A stretch of 28,113 bases of DNA, from IMG/VR virus record IMGVR_UViG_3300038701_001011, positions 1 through 28,113 of that record; one strand, given 5' to 3'. The stretch comes from a virus. Shown piece after piece: positions 5,232 through 11,854 of this stretch. Within the stretch, counting starts at the first letter, position 1, and each line of letters opens with the position of its first letter. Below the pieces are notes generated by a model. It had not been told where the DNA came from. It ran no database searches and worked only from the letters and a program-made list of their open reading frames with translations. A program made the position numbers and the translations under genes.

Positions 5232-7328
5232 ATGCCGGATTATGAAGATCACGAATACGTAAAGAAAATACTGGCGGAATCCCAGGACGATGATCAATAC
5301 AACCGAGAAGCCGCTAGAGAAGCGAACCTGTTTATAAATTCCCGCGATGGTCAATGGGAACCCCACCTGTGGCAGTCAGCCGAAGGGCGGCCACGCTACA
5401 CGTTTGATAAGACTTCCCCCGTTGTCGATCAGATAGCCGGGGAAATGGAACAGGCGGATTTTAATATTACGATACATCCAGCCGGCGGAGACGCAACGAA
5501 AGACGATGCGAAACTGCTAGACGGTATTGTGCGTAATATCGAAAATATATCAGGTGCGAACGATATATTTAACATGTCCGCGCGCGGTATGGTCACTACC
5601 GGGCTTGACGGGTGGCAGATCAAACAGGCGTATATCGACGATGACAGTTTTGATCAGGATTTAATTATAGAACCTGTCGCTAATTTCATCGACTCGGTAT
5701 GGTTCGGGCCGTTTAAAAAACCTGATGCGAGCGATTGCCAATGGTGTGTAGTTTTAGAATGTGTAGATAAACGCACGTATGAGGCTAAGTACCCGGACGG
5801 CAGCGCTATATCACTATCACAGGGGCGCGTGTTCACGACGTCGCTAGAGAATAACTCGATCGATAAAGTTGTTATCGGTAATCTGTATTACATCCACGAG
5901 AAACCGCGCGAACTATTGTTAATGTCAGATGGGCGCGTGTTAGAGGCTACTGAAGCCGAACCGATTCTAGACGAGCTGGAACAAGCCGGTGTAACTGTTA
6001 AGATGCGCAGGACGCGTAATAAAAACATTGTTTATTCGAGGTTGTTCGACGGTGGCGGGTGGCTGAATAAAAGACAGGAGACCGTGTTTAATCAGATACC
6101 GGTGATACCTGATATCGGTAATTTTTCGATTGTTGAGGATAAAGTCTGTTACAGGGGTGTGGTAGAGAAACTGCTGGACCCGCAGCGCGTTTATAACTAC
6201 TCAACAAGCCGGATGATTGAAGAGGGCGCCCTTGCCCCACGTGCTAAATACTGGATGACTCATAAACAAGCGGCAGGGCACGAACGACAGCTATCAACAC
6301 TCAATAAAAACTCCGACCCGGTACAGTTTTATAACGTTGACCCGGAAGTACCCGGCCCGCCCCAACAGATAGGCGGCGCGCAGATTAATCCAGGACTACA
6401 GAGTATATCTGTAGAGATGACCGAGAACATTAACGCATCCGCTGGGCTGTTTGATGCTAATCGCGGCAACAACCCCGGTTTACAATCCGGTGTGGCTATT
6501 AAAGCGCTACAGAATAAAGGCGATACCGGCACGATAAAATATTTTAAAGCGCATGAACGAGCAATACGCCGTACGGCAAAAATACTTGTGGATGCGATAC
6601 CGAAAGTATACTCAACGCAACGGCAATTGCGAATTATGAATGAGGACGGCAGCGCAGAAACGGCAATAGTCAACCAGGAAGTGTACGACGTTCAGACCAA
6701 TAAAATGGTTATGGTGAACGATCTATCGAAAGGCAAATATGACGTTACATGCTCAGCCGGTCCGTCATTCCAGAACCGGCAGCAAGAGACTGTGTCAGCA
6801 ATAACCGAGATTTCACAGTTCGACCCGTCCGCTATACAAATGGGCAGCGATATACTGTTTAATAATCTACGTTCCCCGGGCATGGACCTGATAGCACAGC
6901 GTAAACGTCAGCAGCTATTTCAAGCTGGGGTAATCCCGTTTGAACAAATGACGGATGAAGAAAAGCGGATATTCGCGCAGCAACAGCAGCAGCCCCCCGC
7001 ACCTGACCCGGCTATGGTTCTGGCCGAAGCGGAAGCGGGCAAAGCACAAGCGCAGGCGAATAAAGTTCAGGTCGATGCGGCTATTGCGCAGAGTAAAGAA
7101 GCACGTGAAAACGCACTTGCAGAACATGAGATTCAACAATCGCAGCAGAAATTTGAATTTAATGTTCTGCTTGAAGAATTGAAACAGACCCGGGAAAGCC
7201 AGAAAGACATAGCCACAACGTTGAAACTGTTGCGGGAAGCTATGGGGGTTGACACTGTAGTAGGTCCGAGTAATACAGAGGCATACGCAAGGGCCGCGGA
7301 TGAGGCGGTAAGATCATTTGACAATTGA
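5232..7328 (+). CDS. P22-type portal protein
   Basis: The 698-residue product has the N-terminal pattern of P22-like portals: an early helical region with AREANLFINSRDGQW, then RPRYTFDKTSPVVDQIAGEM. A large stem and wing region follows, and the protein ends in a Gln/Ala-rich coiled-coil-like barrel (about residues 615-690). P22 gp1 is about 725 residues. It forms the dodecameric DNA channel at one capsid vertex. The ATG at 5232 is chosen because GGGGA sits just upstream; a TTG at 5220 would add four residues and overlap the terminase stop. The final codons form part of a 12-bp repeat that flanks the next gene. Confidence 0.9.
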   Translation: MPDYEDHEYVKKILAESQDDDQYNREAAREANLFINSRDGQWEPHLWQSAEGRPRYTFDKTSPVVDQIAGEMEQADFNITIHPAGGDATKDDAKLLDGIVRNIENISGANDIFNMSARGMVTTGLDGWQIKQAYIDDDSFDQDLIIEPVANFIDSVWFGPFKKPDASDCQWCVVLECVDKRTYEAKYPDGSAISLSQGRVFTTSLENNSIDKVVIGNLYYIHEKPRELLLMSDGRVLEATEAEPILDELEQAGVTVKMRRTRNKNIVYSRLFDGGGWLNKRQETVFNQIPVIPDIGNFSIVEDKVCYRGVVEKLLDPQRVYNYSTSRMIEEGALAPRAKYWMTHKQAAGHERQLSTLNKNSDPVQFYNVDPEVPGPPQQIGGAQINPGLQSISVEMTENINASAGLFDANRGNNPGLQSGVAIKALQNKGDTGTIKYFKAHERAIRRTAKILVDAIPKVYSTQRQLRIMNEDGSAETAIVNQEVYDVQTNKMVMVNDLSKGKYDVTCSAGPSFQNRQQETVSAITEISQFDPSAIQMGSDILFNNLRSPGMDLIAQRKRQQLFQAGVIPFEQMTDEEKRIFAQQQQQPPAPDPAMVLAEAEAGKAQAQANKVQVDAAIAQSKEARENALAEHEIQQSQQKFEFNVLLEELKQTRESQKDIATTLKLLREAMGVDTVVGPSNTEAYARAADEAVRSFDN

Positions 7329-7603
7329 TAGGAGTAAGTGACATGGATTTTGGTGATGCTATTAGAGCTATGAAGCAGGGCGCAAAGGTGGCGCGTGCTG
7401 GATGGAACGGGAAGGGTATGTTTTTGTTTCTGGTGCCAGGTTCAACATTTAAAGTGAATCGTCCGCCATTGCTCGGAATTTACCCGGAAGGAACAGAGAT
7501 CAACTATCACGCGCACATAGATATGAAGACCGCGGATAATAAAGTTGTGCCGTGGTTTGCTAGCCAGACCGACGTGCTATCTGAAGATTGGTTGACAATT
7601 GAT
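7318..7603 (+). repeat. 12-bp direct repeat bracketing the Tad2-like gene
   Basis: TTGACAATTGAT occurs at 7318-7329, over the portal stop codon, and again at 7592-7603, over the last codons of the Tad2-like gene. The copies are read in different frames. Recombination between them would remove the whole Tad2-like gene and leave the portal stop TGA intact, with the scaffold leader following directly. Confidence 0.8.
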
Positions 7604-7606
7604 TAA
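7343..7606 (+). CDS. tad2: Tad2/DUF2829-family protein (Thoeris anti-defence type)
   Basis: The 87-residue product closely follows the DUF2829 pattern. It starts MDFGDAIRAMKQGAKVARAG, followed by the WNGKGMFLFLVPGS block, the INYHAHIDMKTAD block, and the PWFASQTDVLSEDW ending. In Tad2 proteins this small fold forms oligomers that sequester gcADPR signals made by Thoeris, and some members also bind CBASS cyclic nucleotides. Which ligand this one binds cannot be told here. AGGAG at 7330-7334 supports the ATG at 7343 over a TTG at 7325. It lies between portal and scaffold, an odd place for an anti-defence gene, has no promoter of its own that I can see, and is flanked by a 12-bp direct repeat. 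Confidence 0.85.
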   Translation: MDFGDAIRAMKQGAKVARAGWNGKGMFLFLVPGSTFKVNRPPLLGIYPEGTEINYHAHIDMKTADNKVVPWFASQTDVLSEDWLTID

Positions 7607-7672
7607 TTTTACTGTATAAGCAACATAAACCGAACGTGGCGGAACCACGGCGCAATATTAAGGATTTCTTAA

Positions 7673-8446
7673 ATGTCAGAAGAACTAGAGCAGGTAGAGG
7701 AACACGAATCAGACGTTGAGCAGGTAGAGGAACACGAATCAGACGTTGAGCAGGAATCTGACGAGGTTACCGCGCCCGAAGCGGTAGAAGGCGGACCGGA
7801 GCGATTTAACCAACAAATCAATAAGAAGCACCGGGAACTCATGGAAGAACGCCGCGCGCGTGAAGCGCTTGAGGCAAGACTCCAGGAGATTGAAGCGAAA
7901 CAGGCGCCGCAATCCCGCCCGGAGATACCGCCACTACCCGACCCGTATGACGAGGATTTTGACGCGCAGATGAAAGCGCGGGATGCTAAGATACTTGAAG
8001 CTGCAAAGTATGACGCACGACAGGAAACACTGTACCAACAGCAACAACAGCAGCGCGAACAGCAACAGCGGCAAAAACAAACCGAATTAGAAACATTAGC
8101 GAACTCTTACGCGCAACGCGCGGCGAAGTTGAATATTACCGGCGATATGCTAAAAGCTGCTGGTGAAACTGTGGCAGCGGTTGGCATAAGCGACCAGCTA
8201 GCAGAGCATATATTACAGGACGAGCAGGGGCCTTTAATAACAACGTACCTGGCGCGTAATCCTGGCGAAATCGAAGCATTACAAAACCTTACGCCATTTA
8301 AGGCGGCGCTTTACCTGGAACAAAAGATCAAAACGAGACTTTCCGGCGGTAGAAAACAGGCGGACATACCCGCACCGGCGGACACATTACGCGGCGGGGG
8401 CACTACTCGAAAAGAGCGAGGGCCCGCGGGCGCAACTTACGAATAA
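7673..8446 (+). CDS. scaffolding protein
   Basis: The 257-residue product is highly charged, Gln-rich and helical: an acidic N-terminus with a tandem decapeptide (EQVEEHESDV twice), a long coiled-coil-like region (HRELMEERRAREALEARLQEI and a QQQQQREQQQRQ stretch), and a basic end (TRLSGGRKQ ... TTRKERG). This composition and the position directly before the coat gene are those of P22 gp8-type scaffolds (about 303 residues), which guide procapsid assembly and then exit. AAGGA precedes the ATG. The 66-bp leader contains a small CGTGG/CCACG hairpin at 7635-7649. Assignment rests on position and composition rather than on a conserved motif. Confidence 0.8.
   Translation: MSEELEQVEEHESDVEQVEEHESDVEQESDEVTAPEAVEGGPERFNQQINKKHRELMEERRAREALEARLQEIEAKQAPQSRPEIPPLPDPYDEDFDAQMKARDAKILEAAKYDARQETLYQQQQQQREQQQRQKQTELETLANSYAQRAAKLNITGDMLKAAGETVAAVGISDQLAEHILQDEQGPLITTYLARNPGEIEALQNLTPFKAALYLEQKIKTRLSGGRKQADIPAPADTLRGGGTTRKERGPAGATYE
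7688..7747 (+). repeat. exact 30-bp tandem duplication in the scaffold gene
   Basis: Units 7688-7717 and 7718-7747 are identical and encode EQVEEHESDV twice; the first 7 bases of a third unit follow at 7748. Exact identity at third-codon positions suggests a recent slippage event. Confidence 0.95.
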
Positions 8447-8459
8447 ATAAGGTTTAATA

Positions 8460-9734
8460 ATGGCTAATTCATTTGATAGCAACGTCACGCGCAAACTCAT
8501 GCGCGTATTTTTAGAAAAATTTGAAGCTAATCGGGTACATTCAAAAAACGTAAACACTCAGCTATTGAGTGGTGCGTTTAATCCCTCTAGCGGTACTACC
8601 GTTGATTTTAAACGTCCTACTGATTACGTTTCTGTACGTACTGCGGATGGTAATATTACCGGCTCTTTTGGCAGTATCATAACGGGTAAAGCGACCGGTA
8701 CAGTACAGAATTATTTTACTGTACCGCTTGAGTTCACACAGGTTGATCAGGCTTTAAAGATGGACCAACTGGATGAGCTACTCGCACCGGCAGCGCGTCG
8801 CATGGTCACGGATTTAGAACTGGATTTTACATCGTTCATGATGAAGAATTCCGGTTTACTCGCGGGTACACCCGGCACAGCAGCTACCACATGGGACCAT
8901 GTAGCCGAGGGCGGTTCAGTGTTAAAATCTGCTGGCGTTCCTGAAGATATGCCCTGGTACTACACTGTAAACCCATACACACAGGCGAAACTGGCTAGTA
9001 ACCAACGCTCATTGGGCGCGGGCGGTTCTGCCGCGCCGCTAATCACCGAAGCGCATGAGAAAGCAACTATTTCTCAACGTTTCGCGGGTTTTGATCGTGT
9101 TATGACTGCAACAACGTTGCCGAGTTATACCACATTCAATAATTCCGATCGTGCGGGCACGCTATCAGCAGCACCAACGCCTACATATCTGGCGCATAAA
9201 GACACGATGGTTCAGAGCCTGACCGTTGCTAACTTCCCGGCGAATATGACAATTAACGCGGGTGAAGTCTTGCAGGTTGCAGCGATTAACCGCTTGAATC
9301 TGGCCACCCGTACACCTGTACTGGATGAAACCGGCGCGTCTGTGCTGTTCACCGGCGTAGTTAATGCTGATGTTACATTGAGCGGTACAGGAACCGGAAC
9401 TGTGACTATCACCGGGCCTGGTATATTTGAGGCTGGCGGCGCGTATAATACTATTGATGCAGCAATCCCTAACGGCGCGGTTGTAACGCTTCTGGGTGCG
9501 CACAATACCCGCATTCAGCCGAATCTGTTCTGGCATAAAAACGCGTTTAGCATCGGTAGCGTACCATTGCCGAAACTGTACGCCACTGATACACTCGGCA
9601 CTACAGAAGATGGTATCCAGGTTCGTATAACACGTTTTGCGGACGGTATCACCAACAAACAAATGGTCCGTTTTGATATGCTTCCAGCATACGCAACACT
9701 GAACCCATTTATGGCCGGTCAAGGTTTTGGTTAA
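8460..9734 (+). CDS. major capsid protein, P22 coat-like (HK97 fold)
   Basis: This encodes 424 residues, near P22 gp5 (430). The pattern matches P22-type coats in order: an N-terminal arm, VDFKRPTDYVSVRTADG, then the spine-helix region (LAPAARRMVTDLELDFTSFM), then YYTVNPYTQAKLASNQRSLG, then RFAGFDRVMTATTLP. A Gly/Thr-rich insertion-type beta domain follows (about residues 250-340). The ending NLFWHKNAFSIGSVPLPKL is the part most like P22 gp5. It forms the icosahedral shell. An AAGG-containing leader sits before the ATG, 13 bp after the scaffold stop, so both are made from one message. Confidence 0.88.
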   Translation: MANSFDSNVTRKLMRVFLEKFEANRVHSKNVNTQLLSGAFNPSSGTTVDFKRPTDYVSVRTADGNITGSFGSIITGKATGTVQNYFTVPLEFTQVDQALKMDQLDELLAPAARRMVTDLELDFTSFMMKNSGLLAGTPGTAATTWDHVAEGGSVLKSAGVPEDMPWYYTVNPYTQAKLASNQRSLGAGGSAAPLITEAHEKATISQRFAGFDRVMTATTLPSYTTFNNSDRAGTLSAAPTPTYLAHKDTMVQSLTVANFPANMTINAGEVLQVAAINRLNLATRTPVLDETGASVLFTGVVNADVTLSGTGTGTVTITGPGIFEAGGAYNTIDAAIPNGAVVTLLGAHNTRIQPNLFWHKNAFSIGSVPLPKLYATDTLGTTEDGIQVRITRFADGITNKQMVRFDMLPAYATLNPFMAGQGFG

Positions 9735-9746
9735 TAACTAACAACA

Positions 9747-9764
9747 GGGCGGGTAATACCGCCC
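9747..9764 (+). other. GC hairpin between coat gene and next gene
   Basis: GGGCGG (9747-9752), a 6-base loop and CCGCCC (9759-9764) form a perfect stem, followed by ATTAAATT and the next ATG. There is no run of T, so it is more likely a weak or processing element than a strong terminator. It could still lower expression downstream of the abundant coat message. Confidence 0.5.
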
Positions 9765-9772
9765 ATTAAATT

Positions 9773-10048
9773 ATGAATATGATTAAGTGGAAAAAGAAAA
9801 ACGGTATTGAATTGAGTACTAACGATATGCCGGGCACTATCGAAGCCGCCACGCGGCTGGGGTGGGTGCGCATGGACGAAAAATCCGCGTCGGTAGATTC
9901 CGCGGGTATGCCCTGGGATGAACGAATTAACACGGCTAACCGGGCGAAAGATTCCGGGGGCCTGTGGAAACGTAAACAGGGATTACCACCTGAATTAATT
10001 TCCCAGGTCGAGAACGAACTGTTACAAAACGCGATAAACGGTAAATAA
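9773..10048 (+). CDS. conserved phage head-region protein (91 aa), unknown function
   Basis: The product carries GMPWDERINTANRAKDSGG followed by LWKRKQGLPPELISQVENEL. A WD.RIH...K...G.W..R.G motif of this kind is shared by small proteins of many phages, often near structural genes, but I know no proven role for it. The protein starts basic (MNMIKWKKKNG). No ribosome-binding site is evident: the ATG follows a GC hairpin and an AT-rich ATTAAATT. An in-frame ATG two codons later is an alternative start. Its stop overlaps the next ATG (TAATG), placing it in the head operon. Confidence 0.65.
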   Translation: MNMIKWKKKNGIELSTNDMPGTIEAATRLGWVRMDEKSASVDSAGMPWDERINTANRAKDSGGLWKRKQGLPPELISQVENELLQNAINGK

Positions 10049-10524
10049 TGGCCACAGTTCAGCAGGTAGCAACAGCGGCTCTACGTAAAATCCTGGTACA
10101 AGCATCAGAGGCAGAATTAGAGCCGGATGAGTACCAGGATTTTATATTCGCTATGAATAATTTTATGGCGGCGCTGGATGTGGATGGTATCAGTCTAGGC
10201 TATACTGCTGTAGAAAATCTTGGCGATATTGTAACCATACCATCTGGGGCGCTACGTGGTCTAATCGATAATATGGCTGTGGAATCTGCGCCGGATTATG
10301 ACGGGGTTGTTACGCCTGCGCTCGCGGTAGCAGCGGCGGAAGGTATCAAAACAATGCGCTTGATCGGCTCTACCGTGCCCACATCATACTACCCTGATAC
10401 ATTGCCGCGCGGGTCGGGTAATGATAATAGTACCTGGATGTATGATAGGTTCTACCACAGTTCGGAGGCTGATATACTAGCCGAAACAAACGGCGCGATA
10501 GCGCTAGAAGACAACACAGAATAG
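10048..10524 (+). CDS. P22 gp4-like head-tail adaptor
   Basis: This encodes 158 residues, close to P22 gp4 (about 166). It shares the gp4 layout: an N-terminal helix starting with VQQVATAALRKI, then a second helical segment with FIFAMNNFMAALDVDGISLGY, then ALRGLIDNMAVESAPDY. The C-terminal arm SYYPDTLPRGSGND recalls the 'YPSRMPTGSGN' of gp4. In P22 this protein forms the ring under the portal to which the tail machine attaches. It lies where gp4 is expected, after the coat gene. The TAATG overlap with the preceding gene supports the start. Confidence 0.8.
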   Translation: MATVQQVATAALRKILVQASEAELEPDEYQDFIFAMNNFMAALDVDGISLGYTAVENLGDIVTIPSGALRGLIDNMAVESAPDYDGVVTPALAVAAAEGIKTMRLIGSTVPTSYYPDTLPRGSGNDNSTWMYDRFYHSSEADILAETNGAIALEDNTE

Positions 10525-10534
10525 GGGTTTATAC

Positions 10535-10975
10535 ATGGCTTCAATGACTGATTCACTCGAGAATAAACTGATAGATTTCATATTCCGGGGGCAATCGTAC
10601 ACACCCCCGGCCACCTGGTATGTTGGGCTGTTTACCGTTATACCTACTGATTCAACCAGTGGTACTGAGGTAACCGGGGGTAGTTATGCCCGCGTAGCGG
10701 TTACTTCGTCACTTGCTAACTGGGCAGGCACGCAGGGCGCGGGCACTACCGTAGCCAGTAGCGGTACAAGCGGAACGACCAGCAACAACAATACTATTAC
10801 GTTTCCAGCGCCAACAGCGAATTGGGGAACTGTGGTAGCTCTCGGGCTGTTTACACTATCGAGCGGCGGCGATCTTGAATTTTTCGGGGCGTTATCGGTT
10901 AATAAAACTATCAATAACGGGGACCCGGCGCCGAGTTTCAGCGCAGCCGATTTAACCGCGCAGATTGACAACTAA
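10535..10975 (+). CDS. conserved phage virion-region protein (146 aa)
   Basis: The N-terminus reads ENKLIDFIFRGQSYTPPATW then YVGLFTVIPTDS, a pattern I recall from phage structural-region proteins of unknown role ('..LFRG..F..P....VALFT'). The middle is rich in Gly/Ser/Thr (GTQGAGTTVASSGTSGTTSN), and the end is beta-rich (LEFFGALSVNKTINNGDPAP). This suggests a small beta-sandwich decoration, tail or fibre-attachment protein. AGGGG lies upstream of the ATG. It is one of four genes sitting between the gp4-like and gp10-like genes, where P22 itself has none. Confidence 0.6.
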   Translation: MASMTDSLENKLIDFIFRGQSYTPPATWYVGLFTVIPTDSTSGTEVTGGSYARVAVTSSLANWAGTQGAGTTVASSGTSGTTSNNNTITFPAPTANWGTVVALGLFTLSSGGDLEFFGALSVNKTINNGDPAPSFSAADLTAQIDN

Positions 10976-10976
10976 A

Positions 10977-11438
10977 ATGGATTACGCGGCGCTGTCGAGC
11001 GAGCTATTAAACGACCCGGAAGGCATAGGGTACGGGCCGTCTATCGCCATTGGGGATGATACCACTGTGGCGGCCATGTGTAACGACGCAACAAGCAACG
11101 AAACCGGACAGGTACTGCGGGCGGATTTTACGGTGTGGGCGGTTGAAACGGCCATGTATAGCAAAGTCAAGGACTTATCTAATACAGTAGATCATCCGTT
11201 GCGAGATTCAGCGCTGGCTATTCTCGCGGTACTCGAAGGGGGCGCTTCTACCGGCATAGATTTTTCAAAACCTGAGAATATGGCCACTATAAACGCGTGG
11301 GAAGCTGCGGGCGTGTTGAGTACAATAGATAAAGAAACCCTACTCGGCATGTCGATATACCAGTTAAACCGCTCATTAAAATTATTCGGGCGATACATAA
11401 CCGCGCATGATGTAGCTAAAGCGCTACGAGGGATATAA
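10977..11438 (+). CDS. conserved phage protein (153 aa), unknown function
   Basis: A mostly alpha-helical protein: MDYAALSSELLNDPEGIGYG, then GDDTTVAAMCNDATSNETG, and near the C-terminus INAWEAAGVLSTIDKETLLG. This 'L..EL..DP...GY......D...A..LN' opening and a 'L...GVI....' later part are familiar from phage proteins coded in structural modules, but no role is established to my knowledge. The ATG at 10977 comes 1 bp after the upstream stop and is preferred over a TTG at 10965 inside the preceding gene. Confidence 0.6.
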   Translation: MDYAALSSELLNDPEGIGYGPSIAIGDDTTVAAMCNDATSNETGQVLRADFTVWAVETAMYSKVKDLSNTVDHPLRDSALAILAVLEGGASTGIDFSKPENMATINAWEAAGVLSTIDKETLLGMSIYQLNRSLKLFGRYITAHDVAKALRGI

Positions 11439-11440
11439 TA

Positions 11441-11851
11441 ATGTCATTAAAACCTATCTACGCTACAGAAACAACACTACAGTCAACCGGGTTAAACAGC
11501 TTAACTAACGGCGGGACTGTGACCGCTTCAGCTGATCGGGATAACTCGACCAATCGCTACCTGGACGGTAGTTTTAGTATCGAACTGGCCGGGGCGGCTG
11601 CATCGACTGGAATTGTTTCTTTATTTATCCTGGAGGGTGACGCAACCGGCAAGGTAGCGACTACGGAAGCAATAAACAGACGTCACATCATGGACGTGCA
11701 ATTAAACGGTACTACCACAGCGCGCAAGACAAAGAAAATCGAAGGTATGCCGAAATACTGGCGGGAACACCTTGTTAATAATTCAGGGGTGGCGCTTGCA
11801 GCGTCCGGCAACACCATAAAATTCACCGGTCTAAACTACGAGGACGCATAA
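11441..11851 (+). CDS. predicted beta-rich virion protein (136 aa)
   Basis: The product is dominated by Thr/Ala/Gly/Ser and alternating strands (FSIELAGAAASTGIVSLFIL, DVQLNGTTTARKTKKI) and lacks signal peptide or membrane segment. Its composition and place next to the large lectin-like protein suggest a virion surface or tail component. I do not recognise a named family. The ATG follows the previous stop by 2 bp, and the AGGG/ATAATA leader lies within the end of that gene. Confidence 0.55.
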   Translation: MSLKPIYATETTLQSTGLNSLTNGGTVTASADRDNSTNRYLDGSFSIELAGAAASTGIVSLFILEGDATGKVATTEAINRRHIMDVQLNGTTTARKTKKIEGMPKYWREHLVNNSGVALAASGNTIKFTGLNYEDA

Positions 11852-11854
11852 CCG

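Noticed and set aside
7312-7345. Own promoter for the Tad2-like gene from the TTGACA at 7318
   Set aside because: No -10-like hexamer at 16-18 bp; the TTGACA belongs to the 12-bp repeat.
9165-9722. 185-codon minus-strand ORF opposite the coat gene
   Set aside because: Cysteine-rich shadow frame of a clearly real coat gene, with no start signal of its own.
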